Source: Notoacmeibacter ruber
GTDB taxonomy: Bacteria; Pseudomonadota; Alphaproteobacteria; Rhizobiales; Rhizobiaceae
Assembly (NCBI RefSeq): GCF_003668555.1
Contig: NZ_RCWN01000001.1
Span: forward strand, 806,001-870,000
Length of the DNA: 64,000 nt
Direction: 5' to 3'
Made by a program: the position numbers and the translations under genes. This document shows positions 47,380 through 57,064 of the stretch, piece after piece; position 1 is the stretch's first letter, and each line of letters starts with the position of its first letter. Under the pieces are notes generated by a model. It ran no database searches, was not told where the DNA came from, and saw only the letters and a list, made by a program, of their open reading frames with translations.

Positions 47380-48768
47380 CTAGCTGACGCTGTTTCTGGC
47401 GATGGTAAGATGGTTGAAGAGGTCGGCAACGGCCTCTTCCGAAAGACCGGCAAGATCGTCGCTCGCACGCTCAGTCCAGCGGTAGCCGACGATTGCGCCC
47501 TGCGGCACAGCCTGGAACGTATTGCCTGTGACGACTGCTTTGCCGGCTCCTTCCGCCACGGTTACAGCCAGACCGACGGGACTTTCGCGCACGACGTTTC
47601 CCGTCATCGAGACCGCGCGAAGATAGGGGCCCCATCCCGCCGCCATGCCGAACCGCGCCGCCTTTTCGACAACGTTTGCCGCGACGGCCGTGTCGGCCTC
47701 GACCGCGATGCCTATGCCAAATCCGGCTGCATCTTCAGCAGTCGGTCCGTGGTCGACGATGTTGCGGACGATGTTGGACGAAACGCTGGAGAGGCGGCCG
47801 CCCGAGTCGAAATTGACAACCGAAATGCCGTTGGCCGCGCCATCGATCAGATTGCCGTCAATGATCGATCCGGTCGTGCCGAATTCGGCATAGAGGGCGG
47901 TTTCTCCTGAGCGGAGACACTGATTGCCGCGCGCGATCATGCCCGAGGCAGTGTTGCCGCGGATCGCCGAGAACGCGCAATCGGTGACGATATTATCCGC
48001 AACGATTACATTTTGAGCGCGATAAATGTTGATGCCGTTGCCATACTGGCCCGTACCGCCGGAAGCCGCGCCGATTTCGGAAATCCGGTTGCCACGGATC
48101 TGCGTGGCATCTTCGCCTTCCTCCCAGCGATGCACCAGAATGCCGCCATCGCCGCATCGTTCGACGGTATTTCCCTCGATCGAGAGGCCCTCCGACTGTC
48201 GCGCGAAGAGGCCGATGGAAGCGGCGCCGGAAATATGATTGTCGCGAAGAAGACCGCTCGCGCCTTCGATCTGAAGTGCGGTCTTGCCCGCCCCGACGAC
48301 CTCGCAGCCGGTCATGTGGACCTCGCCCGGCTGCCGCAACTCGATCAGCGCTTCGCTGTCGTCCGAGAGCCATCGGTTCTGGCCATCGATCGAAAGGCCG
48401 TCCAGCGTGATGTGAGCGGCGTTTTCAGCCCGAAAGAGGAAGCCGCGTCCGCTGTATCGGATTCGGGTCGCGCCCGGCACGCCGGAAAGGCGGGTGCGCT
48501 TCGGCAGGCGGATATTCGAAAGGGGATAGACGCCCGGCGGAAGGTCGATCGGCAGATTGCGACGGTCGGCCTCGTCGATCATGCGCTGAAAGATCGCGCT
48601 TTGATCGTCGGTCGCATTGGGGCGCAGGCCGAATTCGGTGGCGTCGATTCCGCCACGCAGCCGCGCCTTCGTAATAATGGAGCCCTGCGCGCCCGCCGGT
48701 ATGGTCGAAGCGGAAAGGGTCAGAGCCGAGGCACCCAGCCCCAAAATGAAACATCGCCTGTCCACCAT
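47380..48768 (-). CDS. Tat-exported parallel beta-helix repeat protein (TIGR03808 type)
   Basis: 462 aa. Twin-arginine signal DRRCFILGLGASALTLSAS (residues 3-21), then a pectate-lyase-like right-handed beta-helix of about 15 coils made of repeated GN-x-(I/V) motifs (for example RDNHISGAA, EGNTVERCGDGG, RGNRISEIG, DGNLIDGAANGI). It matches the TIGR03808 family, restricted to Rhizobiales and relatives, of unknown function. The ATG at 48768 has GGAG upstream; a second ATG at 48789 is possible. Likely folded in the cytoplasm and acting in the periplasm, perhaps on a polysaccharide; that is inference. Confidence 0.9.
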   Translation of the reverse strand: MVDRRCFILGLGASALTLSASTIPAGAQGSIITKARLRGGIDATEFGLRPNATDDQSAIFQRMIDEADRRNLPIDLPPGVYPLSNIRLPKRTRLSGVPGATRIRYSGRGFLFRAENAAHITLDGLSIDGQNRWLSDDSEALIELRQPGEVHMTGCEVVGAGKTALQIEGASGLLRDNHISGAASIGLFARQSEGLSIEGNTVERCGDGGILVHRWEEGEDATQIRGNRISEIGAASGGTGQYGNGINIYRAQNVIVADNIVTDCAFSAIRGNTASGMIARGNQCLRSGETALYAEFGTTGSIIDGNLIDGAANGISVVNFDSGGRLSSVSSNIVRNIVDHGPTAEDAAGFGIGIAVEADTAVAANVVEKAARFGMAAGWGPYLRAVSMTGNVVRESPVGLAVTVAEGAGKAVVTGNTFQAVPQGAIVGYRWTERASDDLAGLSEEAVADLFNHLTIARNSVS

Positions 48769-48906
48769 CGACACATTCTCCGCTTTCATGACCGGTCTGG
48801 AAAGTGCGTTGCAGAAACCATGCCGTTTCGACTGCGGATTGTTGTTCGACAAAGAGAACGAAAGTCGCGTCGCGTATAGCAACGACCGCCGACTATTCTA
48901 CATCTT

Positions 48907-49485
48907 GTGGCAGAGAACGAGACGGACGCCTCCGCAATGGAAAAGCCGCTTTACGAGCAAACCAACTTGACGCTTACGCGTGTGCTCCATTTCATCATCG
49001 GCTTCGTGCCACTGATCATCGGACTCATCGTGGCGCTCGGCCTGCCATGGTTCTGGTATCACGATCTGGCCATGGTGCCGGAAAACGTCCGTCCTTACGT
49101 GATCGTGATCACATTCGGCATCATTCTGGGCGGCTGGGCCTTTATTGCCGTCGTCGTAAGGCAGTTCTGGTTGACGCCCGTCTCCAATCTGCGGCTTTGG
49201 CGCCACCGCGCCGTCATCGAGCACAGCACGCCGTTTCGCCGTAGCTTCGAATGGATCGAACGCGGTGATCTTTTACAGGCCGATGTGGTGAGCGAGCCCT
49301 GGATGGAGGGCATGGAGACGTTTCACATCGTCCTGCGATTCATCAATGGAGACACCGAGGAGGTCGGCGGCAAGATGACGGTGCGCGCCGAGGCCTCCCG
49401 ACTGGCCGGTCTTCTCGAACGTGAGCTCACAGATCCGCTGACCTTCGACGATCAGACGATACCGGCGGCAACTGGCGGAAGGTGA
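48907..49485 (+). CDS. Small membrane protein of unknown function
   Basis: Up to 192 aa. Two transmembrane helices (about 24-50 and 64-87) joined by a short loop, followed by a soluble about 100-residue beta-rich domain (AVIEHSTPFRRSFEWIERGDLLQ and onward) that resembles a PH-like membrane-associated fold, but no named family is recognised. The GTG at 48907 gives the long form; an ATG at 48937 (MEKPLYEQ) is the alternative start and may be better. It is divergent from the TIGR03808 gene and convergent with scpA. Confidence 0.65.
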   Translation: MAENETDASAMEKPLYEQTNLTLTRVLHFIIGFVPLIIGLIVALGLPWFWYHDLAMVPENVRPYVIVITFGIILGGWAFIAVVVRQFWLTPVSNLRLWRHRAVIEHSTPFRRSFEWIERGDLLQADVVSEPWMEGMETFHIVLRFINGDTEEVGGKMTVRAEASRLAGLLERELTDPLTFDDQTIPAATGGR

Positions 49486-49492
49486 CGGCGGC

Positions 49493-51637
49493 CTAAGCCG
49501 CTTTATCCTTGTCCATCAGCATATCGATCAGGTCCATCGCGGCCTCCGGTATCTTGGTGCCTGGCCCAAAAATAGCCGATGCGCCGGCTTCCTTCACGGC
49601 CGCGTAATCACCGGGGGGAATGACGCCGCCGGCGATGATGAGAATGTCGCGGCGGCCGGCGCGGTCCAGCGCCTTGCGCAGTTCCGGCACCATGGTCAGA
49701 TGCCCGGCAGCGAGCGATGACGCGCCGACCATGTGGACATTGTGGCTGACGGCGAGGTCCGCCACTTCTTCCGGTGTCTGAAACATGGCACCGACCACGA
49801 CATCGAAACCGAGATCGCCAAAAGCCGTGGCGACGACCTTCTGGCCGCGATCATGGCCGTCCTGTCCCATCTTGGCGATCAGGATACGCGGCTTGCTGCC
49901 ATGCCGCTCGGTGAAGGTGAGAACCCGTTCGGCCGCTTTTTCGAAAGTGGGGTCAGCCTCGGCTTCCTTGCGATAGACGCCTGAAATCGTCTGAATTTCG
50001 GCCATATGCCGGCCAAAGACCTTCTCCAATGCAAGCGAAATCTCGCCGACCGTCGCCCGCGCCCTGGCCGCCTTGACGGCATAGGCGAGGAGATTGGCAT
50101 CCTTGCCCTCGCGTTCGGCGGCCTTGGTCAACTCGTCGAGCGCCGTTTCGACGGCAGCAACATCGCGTGTGCCCTTGAGTTCCTGCAACTTGGAAAGCTG
50201 ACGCGCGCGCACCTCGGCATTGTCGACTTTCAGCACGTCGACTTCGATGTCCTTTTCAGGAGCATGGACGTTGACGCCAATCACCGCTTGCTGCCCCGCA
50301 TCGATCCGGGCCTGGGTCCGCGCAGCGGCTTCCTCGATCCGCATCTTGGGGATGCCCTTTTCATTGGCGGCCGCCATGCCGCCGAACTGTTCCACTTCCT
50401 CTATGTGGGAAAGGGCGCGGCGGGCGAGGTCTCGCGTCAGCTTCTCGACATAGGACGATCCGCCCCAGGGGTCGATCATCGCGGTTGTCTGGCTTTCTTC
50501 GGCCAGGATCAACTGCGTGTTGCGGGCGATCCGCGCCGAATGATCGGTCGGCAGGGCCAGTGCCTCGTCGAAGCTGTTCGTATGAAGGCTCTGCGTATGG
50601 CCCTGCGTCGCCGCCATGGCTTCGATCATGGTGCGCATGATGTTGTTGTACGGGTCCTGCGCGGTGAGCGACCAGCCCGACGTCTGACTATGAGTTCTGA
50701 GGGAAAGCGATTTGTCGCTGTTCGGCGAGAAGTTCTTCTTCATCAGTGCCGCCCAGAGGAGGCGCGCGGCGCGCATCTTGGCGACCTCCATGAAGAAGTT
50801 CATGCCAACCGCCCAGAAGAACGAAAGGCGGGGCGCGAAACTATCGATATCGAGGCCCGCCGCCACGCCGGCGCGTGCATATTCGATACCATCCGCAATC
50901 GTGTAGGCCAGCTCCAGATCGGCCGTCGCTCCGGCTTCCTGCATATGGTAGCCGGAGATCGAGATGGAGTTGAAGCGCGGCATGTGCTCGGCCGTATAGG
51001 CGAAGATGTCCGAGACGATCCGCATCGAGGGCTTGGGCGGATAGATGTATGTGTTGCGGACCATGAACTCCTTCAGAATATCATTCTGAATGGTGCCTGC
51101 GAGTTTCTCCTGGCTGACGCCCTGTTCTTCCGCTGCGACGATATACAATGCCATGATCGGCAGCACTGCGCCGTTCATGGTCATCGAAACGGTCATCTCG
51201 TCCAGCGGGATCCCGTCAAAGAGGGTCTGCATGTCTAGGATGGAATCGATGGCGACACCCGCCATTCCGACATCGCCCGCCGCACGCGGACTATCGGAAT
51301 CATAACCTCGGTGCGTCGCCAGATCGAACGCGACCGAAAGACCTTTCTGTCCCGCGGCCAAATTGCGGCGATAGAAGGCGTTGGATTCTTCTGCGGTGGA
51401 AAAGCCTGCATACTGACGAACCGTCCAGGGGCGCTGGACATACATGGTCGAATACGGCCCACGCAGAAAGGGAGCGGCCCCCGGCATCGTGTTGAGGAAA
51501 GGCAGCTTCTCGCGATCCTCGGAACCGTAAACCCGCTTGACCGCGATACCCTCCGGCGTGGTCCACTGGCCCGACATTTTCTCATCGGGCAGCGAAGTGG
51601 GCTTTTTCCATTCGATCTTCGAAAAATCCGGTGTCAT
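49493..51637 (-). CDS. scpA: Methylmalonyl-CoA mutase, large (catalytic) subunit
   Basis: 714 aa. Adenosylcobalamin-dependent isomerase of methylmalonyl-CoA and succinyl-CoA, in propionate, valine and isoleucine use. The TIM barrel (to about 540) contains [20 protein letters not shown] and [11 protein letters not shown]; the C-terminal B12 domain has the cobalt-ligand motif [13 protein letters not shown] near residue 600 and GGVIPPGDY. It starts with ATG overlapping the stop of the small-subunit gene (ATGA), so the two are coupled. Its cofactor links it to the cobalt/cobalamin genes at 41.6-43.9 kb. Confidence 0.96.
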   Translation of the reverse strand: MTPDFSKIEWKKPTSLPDEKMSGQWTTPEGIAVKRVYGSEDREKLPFLNTMPGAAPFLRGPYSTMYVQRPWTVRQYAGFSTAEESNAFYRRNLAAGQKGLSVAFDLATHRGYDSDSPRAAGDVGMAGVAIDSILDMQTLFDGIPLDEMTVSMTMNGAVLPIMALYIVAAEEQGVSQEKLAGTIQNDILKEFMVRNTYIYPPKPSMRIVSDIFAYTAEHMPRFNSISISGYHMQEAGATADLELAYTIADGIEYARAGVAAGLDIDSFAPRLSFFWAVGMNFFMEVAKMRAARLLWAALMKKNFSPNSDKSLSLRTHSQTSGWSLTAQDPYNNIMRTMIEAMAATQGHTQSLHTNSFDEALALPTDHSARIARNTQLILAEESQTTAMIDPWGGSSYVEKLTRDLARRALSHIEEVEQFGGMAAANEKGIPKMRIEEAAARTQARIDAGQQAVIGVNVHAPEKDIEVDVLKVDNAEVRARQLSKLQELKGTRDVAAVETALDELTKAAEREGKDANLLAYAVKAARARATVGEISLALEKVFGRHMAEIQTISGVYRKEAEADPTFEKAAERVLTFTERHGSKPRILIAKMGQDGHDRGQKVVATAFGDLGFDVVVGAMFQTPEEVADLAVSHNVHMVGASSLAAGHLTMVPELRKALDRAGRRDILIIAGGVIPPGDYAAVKEAGASAIFGPGTKIPEAAMDLIDMLMDKDKAA

Positions 51638-53070
51638 TCGCTTCCCCCCAACATTTCGTCCATCCGCATCGGGGACAGGCGCTCGCAGAAGACGCTCCCA
51701 TCCTCCGGCACGGGTTGCCGCTCCGCCGGCAGTGTCTGTACGACCCGCTCTTTATCCAAAGGATGAAGCGAGGTGCCGACGATCTTACGGTCGCCGTGTC
51801 GATAGGCCTCAGCCCTTTTCTCGCGGGCCTCTTTCACGCGTCGCTGAAAGTGGCCGTCCCGCAGGGAATGAAGCAAACCGCCTTCATCCTGCAGCCTTCG
51901 CATCTCTTCCCATCCTGCGCGCGCCAGTTCGTCTGTGAGCTGTTCCATACCGCCGGAGCCGGCCGCCGGATCGGCGACGAAGCCGAGATTGCTTTCGTCG
52001 CGAAGCAGCAATTGCGTATTGCGGGCGAGGCGCCGCGCAAATTCGTCCGGCAGGCCGTGAGTGATCGTATGCGGAAGAACCGAAACGCTGTCTGCCCCGC
52101 CGACGGCCGCAGAAAAGGCTGCAATCGTATTGCGCAGAATATTGGTCTCCGGATCCTTCACCGTCTGCATCCGGTAGGACGTTTCGGCGTGGATATGCGC
52201 CGGGATGGCTTCGACCTGGCACTCTTCCAGAAGACGGGCCCAGATCAGCCGAAGGGCGCGAATTTTCGCGATGGTGAGATACTGGTCATGCGTGGCCGAA
52301 AGGGCAAAGCCGATATGGGGCGCGGCATGAGCGATGGGCTGTCGCGCTTCTTCGAAAATACTGAGATGGGCGATTGCGACAGACGCCATTGCGCCGAGTT
52401 CCTGTGCCTCGGTCGCCCCGGCATTGTGGTAGACCCGACCATCGGCTTCCAGAAGAACCCCCGGAACCTGCATGGCGAAGAAATGGGCAAGCGATTGCGG
52501 CAAGCTCGCAGCCAAGGCTTCAAGGCTCATGCGAAGACGGCCTGTTCCGCCGAAGGTTGCGGCCGAATCGATCCCGAAGGAAAGTCTCAGCTTCGACGGA
52601 TTGATCGCCCTGTTGCTAAGATTCTGGACCAGCCAATCCATGGATTTGCGTGAGGCGGGATGCACGTCGATCCGGAGCGCAATATCGTTGACCGGCAGAT
52701 CCTTCAACAATCTGGAAAGCGTTTCCTCGCTGGCGGGAAGGCCGTATCCAAAGGCATTGGGCGCGCCTTCGAACACAAGGGCGAGGCCGCTTGCACCGCC
52801 GCGCAAATCCGTCTCGATCTGCTGGCGGGCGCGATCGACATCAGGATCGTCCACACGCTGCGCGATCGACCAGTTCCGAGTCGGTTCGGCGCGGCTCAGA
52901 ATGCGAGGTTCGGCGGGTTCGAACAACGGGCCGAGCGCAATGCCGTCATCGCTACGATTGACGAGATTGTCCTCGAAGTCTCCGCCGCGCAGCGCTTTTT
53001 CAGCCAGCTTCCGCCACGACTCCATATCTACGGGTGCAAACTCTGCATTGCGAAGAAGAGCGGCGTCCAT
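51634..53070 (-). CDS. Methylmalonyl-CoA mutase small-subunit-like protein lacking the B12 domain
   Basis: 478 aa. Similar in pattern to the large subunit barrel ([43 protein letters not shown]), but it lacks the catalytic-face residues and stops after the barrel, about 150 residues short of the 610-640 aa of classical MutA, so the C-terminal cobalamin-like domain is absent. In two-subunit enzymes this chain is structural. Short forms of this kind occur in other proteobacteria, so it need not be a decayed gene. The ATG at 53070 has GGGAG upstream; the frame is open back to 53151. Confidence 0.88.
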   Translation of the reverse strand: MDAALLRNAEFAPVDMESWRKLAEKALRGGDFEDNLVNRSDDGIALGPLFEPAEPRILSRAEPTRNWSIAQRVDDPDVDRARQQIETDLRGGASGLALVFEGAPNAFGYGLPASEETLSRLLKDLPVNDIALRIDVHPASRKSMDWLVQNLSNRAINPSKLRLSFGIDSAATFGGTGRLRMSLEALAASLPQSLAHFFAMQVPGVLLEADGRVYHNAGATEAQELGAMASVAIAHLSIFEEARQPIAHAAPHIGFALSATHDQYLTIAKIRALRLIWARLLEECQVEAIPAHIHAETSYRMQTVKDPETNILRNTIAAFSAAVGGADSVSVLPHTITHGLPDEFARRLARNTQLLLRDESNLGFVADPAAGSGGMEQLTDELARAGWEEMRRLQDEGGLLHSLRDGHFQRRVKEAREKRAEAYRHGDRKIVGTSLHPLDKERVVQTLPAERQPVPEDGSVFCERLSPMRMDEMLGGSE

Positions 53071-53328
53071 AAGTCTCCCACCTTGCTGGAACGGCATCGA
53101 TAGCTGCGGATCGGTCGCGTCGTTTTCGCGTGCTTCACCCATGTCCGGCAAGTCAGTATTTGGTCTGAAGCACGAAAAATGAAAGTGTTACCTCAAAAGG
53201 TTGCGAGGATTTTGCCCCCGTCGCAAAGATCGGAGCCGGGCTGACATTGAGGCGATCGCGGCCGCAATGCTATAGGTTTTGGCGGATGACGAGGCGCAGT
53301 GGGTGGCAGATAGGGGACCCTCCTGAAC
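53071..53328. promoter_or_regulatory. Divergent gap between the mutase genes and the HerA-like gene
   Basis: 258 bp with no coding sequence that looks real and no strong repeats. It must hold promoters for both directions; none is evident to me. Confidence 0.3.
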
Positions 53329-54906
53329 ATGATCGCAGCGGACGAGATTTTTATCGGCGCGAGCCGTGATACGGACGACGCATACAAGAAGGCGGAGGTG
53401 CTGAAACTCGCCTATGCCAATAGGCACGGCCTGATTACCGGTGCCACCGGAACCGGTAAGACGGTTTCCCTGCAGATTCTGGCGGAGGGCTTTTCTCAGG
53501 CGGGCGTCCCCGTGTTCGCTGCCGACGTCAAGGGCGATCTTTCGGGTATAGCCGCGCCCGGCGAAACGAAAGCGTTCATCGATCAGCGCGTTGCCGATAT
53601 TCGTATGGAAGAGGAGGGCGGTCTGAATTTCGAGCGGTTTCCGACGATCTTCTGGGATCTGTTTGGAGAACAGGGGCACCCGATCCGCGCAACTGTCTCG
53701 GAAATGGGGCCTCTTCTTTTGTCGCGCCTGATGAATCTGACCGATGCTCAGGAGGGTGTTCTCAACATCGCCTTCGAACTGGCGGATGAGGAGGGCCTTC
53801 TGCTTCTCGATCTGAAGGATCTGCAGTCGCTTCTGACCATGGTCTATGAGCGGCGAAAGGAACTGTCTTCCAGATATGGGAATGTTGCGTCCCAAAGCGT
53901 CGGCGCAATCCAGCGCTCGCTTCTGGTGCTGGAACGGCAGGGCGCGGAGCACTTCTTCGGAGAGCCGGCGCTGAAGATTGCCGATCTGATGCGCACCGAC
54001 CGCGATGGCCGGGGCATGATCAACATTCTGGCAGCCGAAAGGCTGATGATGAACCCGCGTCTCTACGGCACATTCCTGCTGTGGCTCCTCTCCGAATTGT
54101 TCGAGGAACTGCCGGAGGTCGGCGATCCGGAAAAGCCGAGACTGGTGTTCTTCTTCGATGAGGCGCATTTGCTGTTTGACGATGCGCCCGATGTTCTGAT
54201 TGAGCGGATCGAGCAGGTCGTCCGGCTAATCCGCTCGAAGGGAGTCGGCGTTTATTTCGTGACGCAAAACCCTCTTGATGTCCCCGATACGGTCCTGTCC
54301 CAGCTTGGCAATCGCATTCAGCACGCGTTGCGTGCCTATACGCCCCGCGAGCAGAAAGCGGTCAAAACCGCGGCGGAGACCTTCCGGCCCAATCCCGACT
54401 TCGATTGCTACGAGGCCATCACGAAGCTGGGCGTCGGTGAGGCGCTCGTTTCCACCCTCGAAAGCAAGGGCGTCCCCTCCATCGTGCAAAGAACGCTGAT
54501 CCGCCCGCCATCCTCTCGCATCGGACCGCTGACCGATCAGGAACGGGCCATGGTGATGGGCGGAAGCCCTGTCGCCGGCATCTATGACCAGCCGGCGGAT
54601 CGCGAGAGCGCATACGAGAAGCTGGAAAAACGTGCTGAAAAGGCCGCTTTGGACGAAGCGGAGGCCGCCCGCCGGGACGAGGCAGAGGAGAAGCGCGACG
54701 AGGAGTTGCGCGAGGAGCAGCGGGAAGAAAAGACGGGCTGGTTCGAGAATGTCTTTGGAACGCGCTCGTCCAGGCGGAGCGGCTACAAGCGCCAAGGTTA
54801 TGTGGAAGCGGCTACGAAAAGCGTGATCCGCTCTGTCTCCAGTCAGGTCGGCCGGCAGATCGGCAGAGCGGTTGTTCGCGGTATTCTTGGGGGGCTGAGG
54901 CGCTGA
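53329..54906 (+). CDS. HerA-like ATPase (DUF853)
   Basis: 525-aa P-loop ATPase of the HerA/FtsK superfamily, DUF853 branch. Walker A GATGTGKT at 38-45, [10 protein letters not shown] nearby, Walker [11 protein letters not shown] (about residues 277-286), and the sensor region [15 protein letters not shown]. The C-terminus (about 425-525) is a charged coiled-coil segment ([20 protein letters not shown]) followed by a basic glycine-rich tail. DUF853 proteins are widespread core genes with no proven role; no nuclease partner as in defence HerA systems is adjacent. Confidence 0.88.
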   Translation: MIAADEIFIGASRDTDDAYKKAEVLKLAYANRHGLITGATGTGKTVSLQILAEGFSQAGVPVFAADVKGDLSGIAAPGETKAFIDQRVADIRMEEEGGLNFERFPTIFWDLFGEQGHPIRATVSEMGPLLLSRLMNLTDAQEGVLNIAFELADEEGLLLLDLKDLQSLLTMVYERRKELSSRYGNVASQSVGAIQRSLLVLERQGAEHFFGEPALKIADLMRTDRDGRGMINILAAERLMMNPRLYGTFLLWLLSELFEELPEVGDPEKPRLVFFFDEAHLLFDDAPDVLIERIEQVVRLIRSKGVGVYFVTQNPLDVPDTVLSQLGNRIQHALRAYTPREQKAVKTAAETFRPNPDFDCYEAITKLGVGEALVSTLESKGVPSIVQRTLIRPPSSRIGPLTDQERAMVMGGSPVAGIYDQPADRESAYEKLEKRAEKAALDEAEAARRDEAEEKRDEELREEQREEKTGWFENVFGTRSSRRSGYKRQGYVEAATKSVIRSVSSQVGRQIGRAVVRGILGGLRR

Positions 54907-54912
54907 GTCGCG

Positions 54913-55407
54913 TCAGGATAGCCTGTGCTCATCGTCGATCAGTTGCAGGCGCGAGGGCGGCTTCGTGCCCCATTTCCAGAGGACGAGGTTCACGGCGTCG
55001 GGTCCGCTTCCCTTGGCAAAACTGCGAACCCGCAGCCCGTTATAGCCTCGTGCAATGAGAGTACGCGCAAAACGCTGCGTGCGTGCTTCGCCTTCTACCT
55101 GCATCTGATCGCGCCAGTCGGGAGCCGCCAGAGTGTCCAGAGTGAACCCTTCGGCTTCGAGTGCATCGCTGTCGGCTGTGTCGAAGATCATCTCGATCCT
55201 GGCGCGATAGCAGACGAGCGTCGTGGGCTGGAGATCGCCTACCTGATTGGCCTCGCGCAAAGCGGTTTGCACGGATGTCGACAGATAGAGCGCGGGCGTA
55301 CCCTTCGGATTGAAGCGTCCGCCATAGAGTTCTGCGCCGCGTCCCGACATCGGTGTGCGCGCAAACACCGGATTGAGCGCCCGGTAGAGTTTTCCCGAAT
55401 AGACCAA
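54913..55407 (-). CDS. RES-domain toxin
   Basis: 164-aa RES-domain protein, the toxin of RES-Xre modules that break down NAD+ and so arrest growth. Seen: KLYRALNPVFARTPMSGRGA start, the ELYGGRFNPKGTPALYLS segment with R31 and Y41, ALREANQV with E52, and a late serine/asparagine pair region (SGPDAVNLVLWKWG). The start is unclear: TTG at 55407 sits two bases after a GGAG, an odd spacing, and no nearby ATG or GTG fits. It follows the antitoxin gene by 8 bp. Poor initiation would keep the toxin below the antitoxin, which is inference. Confidence 0.88.
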   Translation of the reverse strand: MVYSGKLYRALNPVFARTPMSGRGAELYGGRFNPKGTPALYLSTSVQTALREANQVGDLQPTTLVCYRARIEMIFDTADSDALEAEGFTLDTLAAPDWRDQMQVEGEARTQRFARTLIARGYNGLRVRSFAKGSGPDAVNLVLWKWGTKPPSRLQLIDDEHRLS

Positions 55408-55415
55408 TGCTCCGG

Positions 55416-55766
55416 TCAGGCGTAAACGCCGGCATCGACGGCGTCGATGAAGTCCATTACCTCTTCGGCGCGCCCGTCACGCACAAGCTGCATGGCCGTT
55501 TGACCGGAAAATCCCGGCAAGGGCTCGGATCGATACCAGGCATAGGCCATCAGGGCGGAACCGAATCGTGGCTCGACCTTATTGACGATCTCGACCATCT
55601 CGCGCAGGCGCCGCTGGGTCTTGTCGGATCGCACCCGATCCTTGCGTTGTACGGCATCCTTGCCAAGACCCACGGTCCGGGCAATTTCCTCGCTCGTCGT
55701 ACGGAACGCCTTTGCAATCTTGCCTGGGGCGAAAAGGCCCTGATCGGAATAGGCTGTGAGGCTCAT
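55416..55766 (-). CDS. Xre/MbcA/ParS-type antitoxin
   Basis: 116 aa. An N-terminal helix-turn-helix (about 14-45, KIAKAFRTTSEEIARTVGLGKDAVQRKDR) and the C-terminal toxin-binding domain (AYAWYRSEPLPGFSGQTAMQLVRDGRAEEVMDFIDAVDAGVYA, about 74-116) that is the signature of the MbcA/ParS/Xre family. It binds the RES toxin and represses its own operon. AAGGGGG lies ahead of the ATG. The palindrome at 55796-55815, 30 bp upstream, is the likely operator. Confidence 0.92.
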   Translation of the reverse strand: MSLTAYSDQGLFAPGKIAKAFRTTSEEIARTVGLGKDAVQRKDRVRSDKTQRRLREMVEIVNKVEPRFGSALMAYAWYRSEPLPGFSGQTAMQLVRDGRAEEVMDFIDAVDAGVYA

Positions 55767-55795
55767 CTCGGCCCCCTTCTTTTGTGCCGGTCTCT

Positions 55796-55831
55796 TTGAC
55801 GCAATATAGCGTCAATTTCAGCGGCGTTCAA
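55796..55831 (-). promoter_or_regulatory. Predicted promoter and operator of the RES-Xre operon
   Basis: On the minus strand TTGAAC (55831-55826), a 17-bp spacer and TATATT (55808-55803) form a sigma70-like promoter. The -10 box is the centre of a palindrome TTGACGC-N6-GCGTCAA (55796-55815), so repressor binding there would block transcription. The start point would fall about 30 bases before the antitoxin ATG. Confidence 0.7.
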
Positions 55832-55975
55832 CAGAGCGCCCCCAAAGTTCGAGTCAGAGGACTCAGGTACGTCCCTTCCGAAAGGATATTTGTCGGCAGA
55901 CGGAGACTGTGCCAGCTTGTCGGTGCGGTTCCGGTCCTCGCCGCCCGGCGCCGGATAGGCATGGGAGGATAGATC

Positions 55976-56932
55976 ATGAGGCTTGGTGGTCGTCATGTAG
56001 ACCGGGTCTTCCGCGTCGTCGGATCCAAGTCGGACGCGGCCTGTTCTCCCTTGGCCGCATCCTGGCGTCGCTCGATGGAACATTATGGCCTGGACCCGGC
56101 CACTAATGCCGCCCCCGACCTCGTCGAGGCACCCGATCTGGCGCAGCGGCAGGGTGAACTCGGATCTTTCCTGGCCCTGGCAGCCCCGAAACTCGACCAG
56201 CTCTTCGGGCTTGTCGGCGCCTCCGGATGCGGTGTTCTGCTGACCGATGCGGCTGGCGTAGTGCTCGACGGTCGCTGCGCCGAAGCCGACGCTGCGACGT
56301 TTCGTGAATGGGGCCTGCATCCCGGTGCGGACTGGAGCGAAGCGCGCGAGGGAACCAACGGCATCGGAACGTGCCTCGCCGAAAAGCGCCGTATCATTAT
56401 TCATCGTGGCGATCACTTCATGGCCCGCAACACGGCGCTCAGTTGCATGGACGCGCCCATTTTCGGCGTTGACGGTCATATTCTCGCGGCGCTCGATGTC
56501 TCATCGGCGCGGGTCGACGAAACCGAGGGCTTCAATCGGCTGCTAGCTGCCGCTGTCGCTCAATCGGCCCAGGCGATTGAAGCTGCCAACTTCCGGGCCT
56601 TTTTCCCCGACGCCCGTATTATAACGGCCGAAAACGACGAGACGGAAACCCCCGTGCTGCTCGCGGTGGATGAGGACGATCTGGTGATCGGTGCGACCCG
56701 CGCGGCGCGGCGCGCCTTCGGGCTGGAATTGTGCGGTCCTTTCAAGCCAAGGCCGGCGGCCGACCTGTTCGGACGAGACGACGATCCCACGGCATTCGAG
56801 AAGGCCGAGCGTTCCGCCTTGATACGTGCGCTTGCCCGCTCGGAAGGAAACGCCTCGCAGGCCGCCCGCGCGCTCGGCATCGGCCGTGCTACGCTTTACC
56901 GCCGCATGCGGCATCTCGGCATTCAAAAGTAA
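55976..56932 (+). CDS. GAF-Fis transcriptional regulator without a sigma54-activator domain
   Basis: 318 aa. A lead-in helix region (SWRRSMEHYGLDP), a GAF-like sensor (about 60-200, GASGCGVLLTDAAGVVLDGR; EGTNGIGTCLAEKR) as in AcoR-type activators, and a C-terminal Fis-type helix-turn-helix (ALARSEGNASQAARALGIGR and TLYRRMRHLGIQ). The AAA+ sigma54-interaction domain that normally sits between them is missing, so it is not a classical enhancer-binding protein. GGGAGGATAGATC precedes the ATG. It probably regulates the aldehyde and alcohol dehydrogenase genes 132 bp downstream. Confidence 0.86.
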   Translation: MRLGGRHVDRVFRVVGSKSDAACSPLAASWRRSMEHYGLDPATNAAPDLVEAPDLAQRQGELGSFLALAAPKLDQLFGLVGASGCGVLLTDAAGVVLDGRCAEADAATFREWGLHPGADWSEAREGTNGIGTCLAEKRRIIIHRGDHFMARNTALSCMDAPIFGVDGHILAALDVSSARVDETEGFNRLLAAAVAQSAQAIEAANFRAFFPDARIITAENDETETPVLLAVDEDDLVIGATRAARRAFGLELCGPFKPRPAADLFGRDDDPTAFEKAERSALIRALARSEGNASQAARALGIGRATLYRRMRHLGIQK

Positions 56933-57064
56933 TTCCACGCAACTGTCTCACCATTGAGACAATACGCGAGGAAAGCCCGCTTGTGCCGGCTTTCAGCCCT
57001 CTGCGACCCTGTCATGATGACCGTTCGCCGGAAGGAGGATCCGGCAATGAGCGGAGGAATATCC

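Noticed and set aside
50006..51238. A 410-codon open frame on the plus strand
   Set aside because: It is opposite scpA, whose family match is certain; the frame has no recognisable domain.
53329..55766. HerA-like ATPase and RES-Xre as a joint defence island
   Set aside because: DUF853 HerA-like genes are core and widespread, no nuclease or Sir2/DUF4297 partner is adjacent, and the genes are on opposite strands.
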